Part shown: positions 53,947 through 63,082 of the stretch, piece after piece | How the letters are laid out: each line of letters begins with the position of its first letter | Numbering within the stretch: position 1 is the first letter of the stretch | Assembly (NCBI GenBank): GCA_009767595.1 | Contig: VSDK01011271.1 | Span: forward strand, 363,661 to 427,660 | DNA from: Symbiodinium kawagutii | Taxonomy: Eukaryota; Sar; Dinophyceae; Suessiales; Symbiodiniaceae | DNA length: 64,000 nt | Reading direction: 5' to 3' | Program-made: the position numbers and the translations under genes | The notes under the pieces: model-generated | What the model saw: only the letters and a program-made list of their open reading frames with translations | The model's database searches: none | What the model was told of the DNA's origin: nothing

Positions 53947-54216
53947 TCAAATGTAGGTACTGTAGGGACCAGCTGGATCTTCTTCCATAGACAAAACATG
54001 ACAAAACCTTTGGCCCAATGAGCTTGAGCTTATGAGCTTATAGCACAACCCTGCTCACCTGGGTAATAACTTGGTTCTATGACGTTCTATGTGAGAAGCA
54101 TGGTGGGAATCCCACTGAAGCGACATCTTCCAAGCAGTGCGGCCGAACGCGGAGTTACGCCGGCCGAACGTGGCTTGGACCTGACCTGTGGACTGCAGGG
54201 GGTTGGTGACCATTTG

Positions 54217-54436
54217 GTCGTTTCTCAAGCCATAGGGGACACCAAAAATGGCTGGGGTGTTATTACTATATATAGATGCATAAAACTATATTTATGGGTG
54301 TGTGTGTGTGTAAATGTATTCATATAGAAATATATCTATATCTATGTATATGTATATGTAAATGGATATTAAAAACATATAAATAAATATTGTTAATATT
54401 GGATGATTTGGGGGCACTCGGATTTCAAGAAACCAC
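54217..54436. mobile_element. Family A element with internal TA/GT microsatellite expansion
   Basis: Arms GTCGTTTCTCAAGCCATAGG and GGATTTCAAGAAACCAC; a GTGTGTG and TATA tract of about 110 bp separates them. Confidence 0.65.
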
Positions 54437-54479
54437 CAAATATGCAACCACTATTTCACTATCCCTAGGTGAGAATCAA

Positions 54480-54689
54480 TCAATGAACCAAGTGCATGAA
54501 CATTTGTGAAGCCAACAAAAATGCCAACAGCTTTTCTGGTTCACAAATATTGTCGATGTCATCATTGTTCAGTAAAAATATTTCTTCCCCGCAAGCAATG
54601 CAAAAACAAATCTGTGGATCATCAGTGTCAGGTCGGTGATAACCAGTGATCAACAACTGATCCAAATGTATGAAAATTTGTGAAGCCAA
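54480..54689 (-). CDS. Candidate exon in the duplicated region
   Basis: Reads IFIHLDQLLITGYHRPDTDD, QICFCIACGEEIFLLNNDDI and CEPEKLLAFLLASQMF. C-x2-C pair present. Follows exon 54739-54923 on the same strand. Confidence 0.5.
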   Translation of the reverse strand: MASQIFIHLDQLLITGYHRPDTDDPQICFCIACGEEIFLLNNDDIDNICEPEKLLAFLLASQMFMHLVH

Positions 54690-54720
54690 AAAAGACCTGA
54701 AACAACTTCTGGTTCACAAA
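54480..54720 (-). repeat. Diverged tandem duplication, about 180-bp spacing
   Basis: Two related blocks: at 54487-54550 (CATTTGTGAAGCCAACAAAA ... TTCTGGTTCACAAA) and 54663-54722 (AATTTGTGAAGCCAAAAAAG ... TTCTGGTTCACAAA). The minus translation of the first (CEPEKLLAFLLASQMFMHL) is echoed by the second. Confidence 0.7.
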
Positions 54721-54738
54721 GTCTTCTCAGCCGGTCAC

Positions 54739-54923
54739 CGTCGCGGGTCGTCGCCGTAGCTCCTGTGGGGCTGGGAATGCTCTTGGAAGGGCTCGACGGA
54801 GGGCTCGGACTTCGCCAGCCGCGACTTCGAGGGGAGCCCACTCTCGAAGAAGGGCTCAGTCCTGGAAAGCGCTGGGATGCCCTGGGTCTCAAGCCCCCCC
54901 ATGGTTGGTTCAATGTTGTACAT
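54739..54923 (-). CDS. Exon, Ser/Pro/Glu-rich disordered region
   Basis: Reads MYNIEPTMGGLETQGIPALS, RTEPFFESGLPSKSRLAKSE and PFQEHSQPHRSYGDDPR, then donor GTGACCGG. About 85% GC at third positions. Repeated SEP/TEP motifs suggest a phosphorylated linker. Probably the same gene as 55240-55485 and 55709-56344. Confidence 0.75.
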
Positions 54924-55239
54924 GGAAAATGCATATGTACCTGTACAATCCTATACATGTTGGTCAGTTCGGTCGCATCTTGGCTTAGCATTTAGTTTGG
55001 TGATGGGTCACGTTGACATACCCATAAGACTTGCGAATATCATTGAGCGCAAGGATGGATGATGGTTTCTTGAACCCAACCTGTTTGGCATAGAACAGGC
55101 GTCTAGCATCTCGTACACATCACACGCACAAGTAAAGCACATCTATTCATACACCTTTCACAGGAATATCAAGAACATCCATGAACATCCTATGTGTTTC
55201 GAAGGGGGTCCCAATTGCCTTCATTTCCCTGCCTTAAAG

Positions 55240-55485
55240 TCAGTGGCTTAGCAAATCAGTCAGGCTCATCACCTCAAGTCCCGGAGGGAGGCGGCGCAGT
55301 CCTCCACCAGCCGATGGTGGGTGCAAGGTCCTCGACCGGGAATGGGCATACGAAGCAGGAGATCCTCCTTCAGGCACTGTGACCGTGTCAAAGCCACCTT
55401 CCGAAACGTCCAGCATCGCACTGAGCCTAAGCTGTGCTAAGGTGAAACCCTTTTCGGGCTCCAGTGAGCAATCATAGTCTGACAA
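55240..55485 (-). CDS. Exon of about 81 codons, acidic then Pro/Gly/Ser-rich
   Basis: Reads SDYDCSLEPEKGFTLAQLRL, SAMLDVSEGGFDTVTVPEGG and LHPPSAGGGLRRLPPGLEVM, SLTDLLSH, then TGA. Strong codon bias. Likely the same large disordered protein as its neighbours; an intron may begin before the TGA. Confidence 0.72.
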   Translation of the reverse strand: MSDYDCSLEPEKGFTLAQLRLSAMLDVSEGGFDTVTVPEGGSPASYAHSRSRTLHPPSAGGGLRRLPPGLEVMSLTDLLSH

Positions 55486-55536
55486 AGTACTTCGTTACCA
55501 GTTCAGCATAGAGATACTTAGTATCTTAATGTTCTT

Positions 55537-55745
55537 TCAAGAATATGAAGTACACAACAATGACCCCACAAAGCACTCTTCTGCACACTTCTCTGGACAA
55601 TCTGAAGAATATGCCACATGGAAGCTACATACAGCAGTGCTCAAAGCCGGCAATGACACACCAATGGCACCGAAACATGTTGAACGCATTGTGTTGCGGA
55701 AACTGGCGCTACTGATCCCATTGGCAAAAAATGACACACCTCTGC
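55537..55745 (-). CDS. Candidate exon, Cys/Ser-rich
   Basis: Reads PIFGRGVSFFANGISSASFR, STCFGAIGVSLPALSTAVCS and DCPEKCAEECFVGSLLC. Directly follows the large exon 55709-56344. A GC-type donor in that exon could splice to it. Confidence 0.52.
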
Positions 55746-56344
55746 CAAATATGGGAGCCAAAAAGCCAGGTGTGCAAGGTTTTTCTTTTCTTCTGTGTCC
55801 GTTCAGCCTTTTCCAAGGATTTCTGAGACTTTTGCGACTTGGGAGAGGCCGAGCTCTCCCTGACTTCCACCTGCCACCTCACACTGTTCTTGACACTGCG
55901 AGATCCATTGTCGACATTCCCTGGCTCGACCGAACTTCGCACCTTGGCCTCGGTGCCCATGGTGCCCAGCACCAATGATGAGCTGGAAGCCTGCTGTGAG
56001 TCGGACATCTCATCGCTGGTGGCTACCTGTACCACTTCCACCGTGCCCTTTGACAGCGGAAGCCCCAGGCCATTTTGCAGCAGCCCTTCCCGACCCCGCG
56101 CCAGCAAGGTTTGCCCGCTGCGGCCACGTCTGCTGGGGGAGCCTGGAGGGGATACGATCTCCGTGTGACCACAGTTGCACCCAAAGGGCCACATGCTTGG
56201 ACTGGATCCCTCCTCAAATGGCCACCAGTCAACCAAGCAAAGTGAACGACTGGGCCCGGTGTCAAGCTCAAACATCGCAAAAGCGATCCTGAGCTTAGAC
56301 CTAAGCCTGAGCCAAAGAATGCGCGTCCGAATGCAAATTTGCAC
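55709..56344 (-). CDS. Largest convincing exon (up to 211 codons), disordered, Ser/Lys-rich
   Basis: Reads FAMFELDTGPSRSLCLVDWW near its start, then SPPGSPSRRGRSGQTLLARG, GLPLSKGTVEVVQVATSDEM, SVEPGNVDNGSRSVKNSVRW and ASPKSQKSQKSLEKAERTQK. High third-position GC throughout and no in-frame stop until TAG. The last 20 codons may already be intron (GC donor GCTTTTTGG near 55763). It looks like a phosphorylatable disordered region of a large protein whose next exons lie at 55240-55485 and 54739-54923. Family unknown. Confidence 0.8.
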   Translation of the reverse strand: MQICIRTRILWLRLRSKLRIAFAMFELDTGPSRSLCLVDWWPFEEGSSPSMWPFGCNCGHTEIVSPPGSPSRRGRSGQTLLARGREGLLQNGLGLPLSKGTVEVVQVATSDEMSDSQQASSSSLVLGTMGTEAKVRSSVEPGNVDNGSRSVKNSVRWQVEVRESSASPKSQKSQKSLEKAERTQKKRKTLHTWLFGSHIWQRCVIFCQWDQ

Positions 56345-56608
56345 GGATGTGAGGCATTTTGCCTATCAGCAAGCTTCAGGGAACCAAGCAAAGAGAAGAC
56401 AATGTCGACACAGCATGAGTCACTCTGAAGCAAGTGGACCTTGTTGATACACAACCCTCGCGCACTTAAGAAGAAGTATCAACATGAGATGGCTATTTTT
56501 GTCCCAGGTGTTCTGTTGCATCCCCTTGCCTCTTTCCTCAAACACTGTAAGGTGAGACAATGCGGGAGTTCGGATGTAGTAAACGTTCAATCAGTTCAAT
56601 CTTGAATG

Positions 56609-56632
56609 GTAAATCACCACCTATGCTGAAAG
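56609..56632 (+). repeat. Family D core
   Basis: GTAAATCACCACCTATGCTG on the plus strand. Confidence 0.4.
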
Positions 56633-56636
56633 CCAT

Positions 56637-56909
56637 GTGGCTCACCATGACCTTTATAGAACGACCTCACTGGGAGTTTCATACCTCCCCCAGGGTGTAC
56701 AGCTGAGAAGGAGGCCGCAGGTCACGAGCCCACCACGCGCCAAGTCGGGCAAACATGGCGGTGGCTCAAGGATGTGGCTGGCGGTAACCCTGCATGGTGA
56801 ACATCGGCGAACATCCCATCAACAACAAAACTATAGCCTTTATTGGGCCATGTGCACCTCCTGGATGACATTGACACACGGGCGGCATGTCAAGGAATGT
56901 CAGGGATGA
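56637..56909. CDS. Ambiguous open region
   Basis: The plus frame of 90 codons reads LRRRPQVTSPPRAKSGKHGG. The minus strand is also partly open. It marks the probable change from minus to plus genes. Confidence 0.28.
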
Positions 56910-56919
56910 TTTGGTTACG

Positions 56920-57300
56920 CAATCCCATCTCACTCAAGTCCTTGGCATGGCCTGAGATTTCAATCGTGACACCTTGTCGATGAAGCAGCCCTAGCATGGA
57001 ATGCTTTGATTGCCTTGGCCTGCAAGAAGATCTTGTATAAAGACTGGACGCCAAAGGAGGTAATTTAGCTGATTTAGAGGCAGTAACTGCTTCAAATCAG
57101 CCCTTGATCGATCTTTTTTTTTTGGTACTGAACGCTTACAACATAGAACAATCTGGCAATGAATCTGTCAGAGCCTATGATGGTTGCTTTCTCGATTTCG
57201 CTTGTTCATTCAGTTTCAATAGCCCGACCTACTTGTAGCCAAGAGTATAAAAAACCCCGCGTCAAAAAATGTCCAAAAAATGACCCATTTCATGCCAAAA
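56920..57300. other. No gene seen; possible strand-switch region
   Basis: Minus-strand exons end by 56.3 kb and plus-strand coding starts at 57.3 kb. A T run at 57113-57122 and AT-rich DNA lie between. Confidence 0.35.
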
Positions 57301-57316
57301 GCTGAGGCTTGCTTCA

Positions 57317-57526
57317 ATGGCTAGAAAGGCACCACTGGTCTCCCAGATCTTGGAACATCAACCAAACGAGCTTGGAGAAGTGATGAGCCTGGAAATGGTT
57401 GAGTTTGAATCGCTTTCGTCCAACATGGAGGTTTACACGCGGAAATGGGCACCAAGAGTGCCACTTCACATGGCTGAAGAAACAATCGCGACTGAGCCAA
57501 GTCAAAAAGAACATTGCATCGCATAG
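57317..57526 (+). CDS. Likely 5' coding exon, acidic
   Basis: From ATG, 69 codons reading MARKAPLVSQILEHQPNELG, EVMSLEMVEFESLSSNMEVY and RVPLHMAEETIATEPSQKEH to TAG. Very natural composition and codon choice. Overlapped in another frame by the 57399-57932 frame, so splicing must choose one. Family unknown. Confidence 0.65.
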   Translation: MARKAPLVSQILEHQPNELGEVMSLEMVEFESLSSNMEVYTRKWAPRVPLHMAEETIATEPSQKEHCIA

Positions 57527-57932
57527 ATCATCGCACAGGACCCAACAAATTGATAGGTCACTGCATGTTCACCTACTTCGAGCACCAAGCAAGCTTTCTG
57601 ACCCTGCCCAAATTCGCATTAGCAAGCATAATGCCATCAAATCCACAAGGCGGCAAGCCTGTTGGAGCTGTCTTGCTCCGAACTTGCCTCAAAGGCGCAA
57701 GTTCAACCTACAACTTGAATATGGATTACATATGGGCACACGGCAGTTGCAAATGTTGCAGAAGTTGCACGTTTTGAAGCCGCCATCCTCCATGAGTTCC
57801 CTCCAAGCCCTAGGCTTGTTCACCAGCGCGCTGATGCAGGGTGCGGACTGCGAGCGCTTGGGTGCTGGGGGAAATCAAGGAAAAATGTTGCGCCTTGACC
57901 GATTGTCCAGTGAATTCAGGAACCATACTTGA
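57399..57932 (+). CDS. 177-codon plus frame, basic
   Basis: The 3' part reads QIDRSLHVHLLRAPSKLSDP, APNLPQRRKFNLQLEYGLHM, SLQALGLFTSALMQGADCER and QGKMLRLDRLSSEFRNHT to TGA. The 5' part overlaps 57317-57526 and is probably its shadow. A third plus frame at 57560-57777 (CMFTYFEHQASFLTLPKFAL) is also open. Likely a multi-exon plus gene. Confidence 0.55.
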   Translation: MSLNRFRPTWRFTRGNGHQECHFTWLKKQSRLSQVKKNIASHRSSHRTQQIDRSLHVHLLRAPSKLSDPAQIRISKHNAIKSTRRQACWSCLAPNLPQRRKFNLQLEYGLHMGTRQLQMLQKLHVLKPPSSMSSLQALGLFTSALMQGADCERLGAGGNQGKMLRLDRLSSEFRNHT

Positions 57933-57959
57933 ACTTGAATCCAATTCCTTTGATTAGTG

Positions 57960-59300
57960 CCATTGAACGGCAAAAATACTCCAACCATTGATGGATCACC
58001 AACATCAACCACACCAAACTCCCTGACAGTGGTCAAGCCATGGTATCAAGCCTATAGATTCATCACTGAAGTGCTTGAGTCACCGCGCAAAAGCGCGGCT
58101 GCGCTTGCTGGCCTCTGGTCGTTGTAAACGACACGACCTCGGACCAAACTCAGTTGGTTAGCTCTGAAGCCGGAGAGCCAATCATAACGGAAGTTGTCGA
58201 GTTGTCCAACAGCTGAGTCTTATTGTAAACTCGGGGCCATATCCACTGTGGTTGCTTATGTAAGAAAAATGGTTTTATGTTGCACAACTGTTTGTACAAC
58301 AGTGTTTGTACGACAGCTGTATGTTTCCGGAAAAAGCTGCCGATTTGGCGGTATGGAAATGTATCAAGGATCAGTGATCCCTTGGCATCACCTGAGATGA
58401 GCCCTTAAAAGCCACCTTGCACCCAGCACCGAGAAAAATAGGTGACACTGCTTTTCCTAGGATTTTTTTTGACAAAACTTAATTGATTGATTTGTTCATG
58501 ACTTATCTAGTTGATCCATTTTTTCTAGCTGATTGGCTTTTGCTACTATATCATATTACATCAAGATTTATGTGGAAGAATGACTATGTACATGACCAGG
58601 TTTCAGAAGGGACATGTGTTTTTGAGGTGTCCTTGATGCACCTGACATACCTGGCAGGAAAAGTTGCACAGTGATTGATGCCTTTGTCCTGACCAGTTAG
58701 GAGTCGCCTGGAGTCGCAATGATTGATGATCTACCTCCTCAAGCCAAGTGGTAGCCCCTTTGTCATTCCTGCGGCGACCAGCAAAGGGTTGGCGGCTGGC
58801 ACATTTTTTCCCACCTCTGCCGCTCTGCTACTGACTTTCCTCATGACTCACATCATGCCAGTTGCATTGAGGGCTTCACTTTGACAGGCTTTCCGTGATT
58901 CTGTGATTTCTGGCACTTGTTGCGGGGAGTAAGCTTCAGCAATATTGATTTGTTTGATTTATGCTAACTGAAGAAGTAGAGAATGTCTATATACAGAAAC
59001 TGGGATTAAAAAGCTAACTAAACTTAGTAACTTATGATGCTCTGTACGTTGGGTCCCCTTGTGTTCTTGCTCCTTTGCTTGTCAGTGCCGGCCTTCCGAA
59101 TTGATGGTGAAAACACCAATCATTTTTGAATGCATCAAAACGGACGCTGAATGAAACAGCGTCCTTATACCTGCCAAGTCCTTTATTTCTGAGGACTACG
59201 AAGGCAGTGAAGTTTTCTGGTAACCGGTGCTCTGGCTGTCAACCCTTGCAAATGCCCGCTTCATGACCACTGACCCACTATGTTTTATTGTCCTGCGCAA
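57960..59300. other. Stretch with only weak coding candidates
   Basis: Plus frames at 58194-58400 and 58483-58674 (the latter hydrophobic) have no splice support. 58690-58900 is GC-richer and may hold an exon. Confidence 0.35.
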
Positions 59301-59328
59301 AAGCAGTCTGAATTGTGCTTGAATTGCT

Positions 59329-59667
59329 TTGGGCTACACTTCAGGATCTATCCGTATTTGGCCGCTTCAAGATGGTAACCAGCAACCAGCAAGAGCTTCG
59401 CAGCATCACTTCTTCTCCATTTTGTCGAGCTCATCCTTCAAGCGTTTCTGGAAGGAGTCGTCCTCTCAGCTTCTGCGGAGAGCTGTCCATGGAAGTTGTT
59501 GCATCTGGGACGAAAAAGAACGCATCAAGCCGCACGAAGCTGCTACGGACAATCCTGATGTGTATGATATGTGTAAACTGGCACATTTGCAAGAAGACAA
59601 ATCTACTAACATAGATACTAATAGTTACCGGTGTATCTTTGAAAGGGACCCCGGATACAAAATCTGA
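59329..59667 (+). CDS. Candidate 3' exon of about 110 codons
   Basis: Reads SSSSFKRFWKESSSQLLRRA, VHGSCCIWDEKERIKPHEAA, DNPDVYDMCKLAHLQEDKST and SYRCIFERDPGYKI, then TGA-TAA. Hydrophilic and protein-like. Another plus frame is open at its 5' end. Confidence 0.6.
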   Translation: MGYTSGSIRIWPLQDGNQQPARASQHHFFSILSSSSFKRFWKESSSQLLRRAVHGSCCIWDEKERIKPHEAATDNPDVYDMCKLAHLQEDKSTNIDTNSYRCIFERDPGYKI

Positions 59668-59929
59668 TAACTCATCTAGAAGCGTCTTCCAAAAGTTGTC
59701 TGACTGGCTTATATGATCTTATATGTATTATGTATGTCTTGATGCCTGTTCTGATATCTTTCATGTGAGGTGTGACCTAAATCGCTTGTTTATGCCACCG
59801 TCATGGCATTTGGTGAGTCATTTGGATGTCATTTGGAACCATCACCTACCTTGTCTCTAGTTGGGCGGCGCAATATTTGTCTTCCAACCCCCTGTGGCAC
59901 TCTGCAAATCCCAAAACTGCTGTCTCACC

Positions 59930-60078
59930 ACCACCACCACCACCACGACTACTACTACTACTACTACTACGACTACTACGACTACTACGACTACTACGAC
60001 TACTACTACTACTACTACTACTACCACTACCACTACCACTACCACTACCACTACCACTACCACTACCACCACCACTAT
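59930..60078 (+). repeat. CAC/ACT/CCA trinucleotide microsatellite
   Basis: (CAC)n, (ACT)n with ACG interruptions, then (CCACTA)n. Long Thr, Tyr/His, Leu, Val or Ser/Gly frames through it are repeat artefacts. It ends in a natural-looking acceptor (TTATTGCTAG). Confidence 0.97.
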
Positions 60079-60090
60079 TATTATTGCTAG

Positions 60091-60476
60091 CTGTCAATCA
60101 ACCGCCGCAGGTTTTCGATAGCTGGGAAATTAGCATCCCATACGAGGATTGGGAATCTCAGATACAACCAGTGGTCATTGATATTGCTACTACTCCTACT
60201 ACTGCTACTGATCCTGCTCTTAATCCTGATCCTAATTGTCATCCTTCTCCTAATCCTACTCCTCCTCTTGCTGCTGCTACTCCTCTCTCCATCGCCACCT
60301 GCAACTCAGGCTGCAGACATCTGAAGACGATCTGGTGGCCCAGGTCACAACTCTCTAGTATACATAATCAAGTATTCATAATGCACAGATCTATTCCAAT
60401 ATGCTCCCAGGAAATTGACATGATCTTCCCAGAGAAAATGTTCAAAAATCCCATATGTTCTATGACTCCGATATGA
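60091..60476 (+). CDS. Candidate exon after the trinucleotide tract
   Basis: Acceptor ...TTATTATTGCTAG, then NQPPQVFDSWEISIPYEDWE, a Thr/Pro/Asn-rich tract (ATDPALNPDPNCHPSPNPT), then RHLKTIWWPRSQLSSIHNQV to TGA. The middle is encoded by imperfect CTACTCCTACT and CCTAATCCT repeats. Moderate support. Confidence 0.48.
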
Positions 60477-60549
60477 TTCCCATGAGGGCAGAACTGGTGC
60501 ACTGCGTTGCCGTCGTTACATGCCGCGCAGCGTTTTCGCTGTAGCCAAC

Positions 60550-60701
60550 TGTTGGGGCAGTCGGGTGCTGGTCCTGGTCTTCATCATCCCAGCCAGCATC
60601 ATCCCAGTCTTCTTCCCATTGTTTTGCTTCGGATGTGCCAGGTGCTGGCGTCTCCTTAGCCAGTGTGCAAGATGTGGATGCACGGTGGTGAGCCCCCCAA
60701 G
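60550..60701 (-). CDS. SEM1: SEM1/DSS1-like proteasome subunit, exon 3
   Basis: Reads TLAKETPAPGTSEAKQWEED and then WDDAGWDDEDQDQHP. The W-x-x-D-W-D-D pattern in acidic context matches the second acidic/aromatic block of the SEM1/DSS1 family (small, disordered 26S proteasome lid subunit that also binds BRCA2-type and TREX-2 partners). Acceptor taken as ...AAAAAAGTAG; a closer one (...CTGGCTAAG) is possible. Donor near GTTGGCTAC. The usual C-terminal helix of the family (D-D-F-x-x-Q-L-R type) was not found and should lie in a further minus exon. An overlapping plus frame of 309 codons is its shadow. Confidence 0.65.
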
Positions 60702-60893
60702 CTACTTTTTTTTGCCCCAAAGCCCAAAGCTATTACAAATGATATCAATGATATCAAATGAGCAGTCATGTTGGCAATCATCAATCTGTTTCTTTTTTCT
60801 TCAATCCTGTTCTTTTTCATTAATCATCATTAATCGTGTTGGTGAATACTGGTCATATCTGGTCATCATGTATCAGTGCCAAGTGAGTCTCAC

Positions 60894-60955
60894 ATGGATC
60901 CTGGCCGTTGACTCCAAGCTGCCCAGTCTGGCTCCTCAAATTCTTCAAACTCGTC
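60894..60955 (-). CDS. SEM1: SEM1/DSS1-like proteasome subunit, exon 2
   Basis: Acceptor ...GCTGTGACCAG, donor GTGAGACTCA. The 62-bp exon reads DEFEEFEEPDWAAWSQRPGS. The DEFEEF motif followed by D-W is the signature of the SEM1/DSS1 family, which makes this short exon the most specific homology in the window. Phase in 0, phase out 2. The join to exon 3 needs a different acceptor from the one I chose, so exact limits are provisional. Confidence 0.7.
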
Positions 60956-61013
60956 CTGGTCACAGCACTTACTGCTGCAAGGTGGCATGTCCGGTCACCG
61001 ATGTGGGATGTAC

Positions 61014-61173
61014 CCTAGAAGGCCCACTAGAAAGCGCATGTTCGTCCTCTTCATCGAGTAAACCACCGGATTCTTTAGGCTTCTCTTCCGTGGTCTCTTT
61101 TGTCTGCGGTTTCCTCAGATTTGCGAGTCGTAGTGGTGTCGCTACCGGAGCTCGTAAAGAGATCGGAAGCCAT
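61014..61173 (-). CDS. SEM1: SEM1/DSS1-like proteasome subunit, exon 1 region
   Basis: Two overlapping frames. One starts at ATG (61173) after AAA with MASDLFTSSGSDTTTTRKSE. The other is the one in phase with exon 2 and reads KPQTKETTEEKPKESGGLLD, EEDEHALSSGPSR, then donor GTACATCCC. The GLLDEEDE stretch resembles the residues just before DEFEEF in animal homologues. How the ATG frame connects to the second frame is unclear; an unseen small intron or another start is needed. Confidence 0.5.
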
Positions 61174-61309
61174 TTTCGTAAAGCGACAACTGGACAGAAC
61201 ATGAGTGCAACCAAGCAACCACACTTATTTCACATGCATATGTGCGAACTTAAATCCCGGTTAGAATTAAGGGGAGGGGACCTGGTTGGGCAATCTTTAG
61301 GTACTGATC

Positions 61310-62160
61310 ATGCCCAGGGGGTGGTTCCTACAGAATGTAGTTGTCTAAGAAAAGGAGGTTTTCTACAATATGCACTTTCAACATGTGATCGTTTTGTAGT
61401 AGCGACAAATGGGGTCTTCTACAAAATGCAATTTGTTGATGTTTGTTGAGAAAATCATTTTATAAGGAGAACATGTTTAATCATGTCGAAAAAACATCCG
61501 GAGATGCATGTTCATTTCACCCAGGACCCTGGCACTGCGGCGCGTATTTTCCAGGGGTGAACAAAGGGAAGGGGAACCAGTATGAAAGAAATTATTTGCT
61601 ACACAAATACAAGAGTGGATGTGTCAATTAGTGTCAATGATGTGTTTGTGGCAATTTGTCATTAAGCACAACAATCCAGCCATAGCAAATACAGTGTACA
61701 CAAGGTTTCCTCAGCTACCACATGAAGATCCAACGCTTTCAAGTCAATTGGAAGATGAATGATTAAACGTGAAAGCCGACAATATTTCTAATACAAAATT
61801 GGGTGGAAGGTCTCACGCAGAAAAAATGACTTCAATGAAGACCCCACTGCTCAAAAATACACTGAACCAAGACCAAAAAAGTGTACAAAAACCACGGGGA
61901 AAACCGGTTTGTGCGGACTCAGCCCCTTACAGACTGTAGCGCCAACAGGAAGGAGGATGCAAAGTCATCCAGGTTCACGATGCCCAGGTTGGGTCAAGGC
62001 ACTGCAAAATGCAATCATGTTTTCATACAACGTCTCATGAATGGAAAAAACAGCTCTTCTACAAAATGCAATTCACCTTTCATATAAGATTTCATGAGTG
62101 GACAAAACAGCTCAACTACAAAATACTTTTCATTGAAGTTTGCATTTTGTAGTGACCACT
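61310..62160 (+). repeat. Degenerate direct repeats containing CTACAAAATGCAA
   Basis: The core TTCTACAAAATGCAATT and TCATGAATGGAAAAAACAGC recurs near 61375, 61420, 62005, 62060, 62115 and 62145, partly inverted at the last copy (TTTGCATTTTGTAG). No coding signal in 61640-62300. Confidence 0.7.
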
Positions 62161-62779
62161 TAGTTCGACCCTGTTACCAAATGAAGTTTCCAGCACCTAT
62201 TTTCTCTGTAAGCCAATGAAGAAAGGCATCTTTATCGGGACCCAAGTCCTCCCATTCTATAGAGGACATTTTAACGAGGATACATTTAACAAGGCTTATA
62301 TAGATATTCAAAAACATTCATATGAACAATTTTAACAAATATATGTATATAAAATCATATAAATCTTGTTGCATAGCCGAGATTTTGCCTCATCGCCTGC
62401 ACTTTGACAACCGGGACTTGGCCCCTGTCTGCCGGAGCTCATCAAGGGATGGTCCAAGGACATGTCACCCCCCCCGAAAACTGCCAAGCTTCTCTTCCTC
62501 GGGCATGGTCTCCACAAACACCGGTGATTTGAGACCAGAGCTGTTTTAAGCCGAAAGCTACCACAGCCAATGCTGCCAAAGTCATAGTGGCGAAAGAGAA
62601 CAAGAAAGAGAACGGGTCGCTGCCCAAAAGACATGGGAGATAACTTGATTATAATATTGAAATCAGGTACAAATGTTTGTCCAATGTTTTTAGCTAGCCA
62701 ATTCTGAAGCATCAGAATATATCAAAATCCTTGCAAAAGATTGTAAGATAGTGTAAAATCATGATATATCATGACGTCT

Positions 62780-62967
62780 CATGCGTCCAAGCACTGCTAT
62801 GCAATGTTGCAATGCGCCATGCTTCACCCCGCTGGATCCGTTGGACCTGCTGGTGCATCGGCTGAGGTTGCGGCTGCTTGGGCGAGCGTACCTCGAAACA
62901 TCAGCCACTCGGGTTTTGCTTCAGCGCTTGGCCCAGCACAGGGACCACTACCTTCAGCACCCATGAT
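62780..62967 (+). CDS. Exon, Leu/Arg-rich helix
   Basis: Reads DPLDLLVHRLRLRLLGRAYL, ETSATRVLLQRLAQHRDHYL and QHP, then TGA at 62964-62966. About 75% GC at third positions, higher than the alternative Ala/Gly/Pro frame. If the TGA were read through, the frame would run seven codons to the family C donor at 62987 and join the next exon in phase. Confidence 0.6.
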
Positions 62968-62986
62968 CTACGCAGCTATGTATTTG

Positions 62987-63082
62987 GTTGGTGGTTTCAA
63001 CCCCTGTGAAAAATATTGGTTGACCAACCAAATGATAATAACTATTAGGGAAAACAAGAAAATGTTTGAAACCACCAACTAG
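62987..63082 (+). mobile_element. Family C element between two exons, candidate 96-bp intron
   Basis: GTTGGTGGTTTCAACCCC ... TTTGAAACCACCAACTAG. GT and AG are the outermost bases, the arms are inverted repeats, and coding-looking sequence starts right after it. Confidence 0.75.

Noticed and set aside
59857..60121. Frames with long runs of Val, Thr, Tyr/His or Ser/Gly
   Set aside because: They arise from the CAC/ACT/CCA trinucleotide tract in different frames.
60520..61449. 309-codon plus-strand open frame, the longest in the window
   Set aside because: It is antisense to the SEM1/DSS1-like exons. Its Ser/Cys/Phe-rich translation is what acidic Glu/Asp/Lys codons give on the opposite strand.
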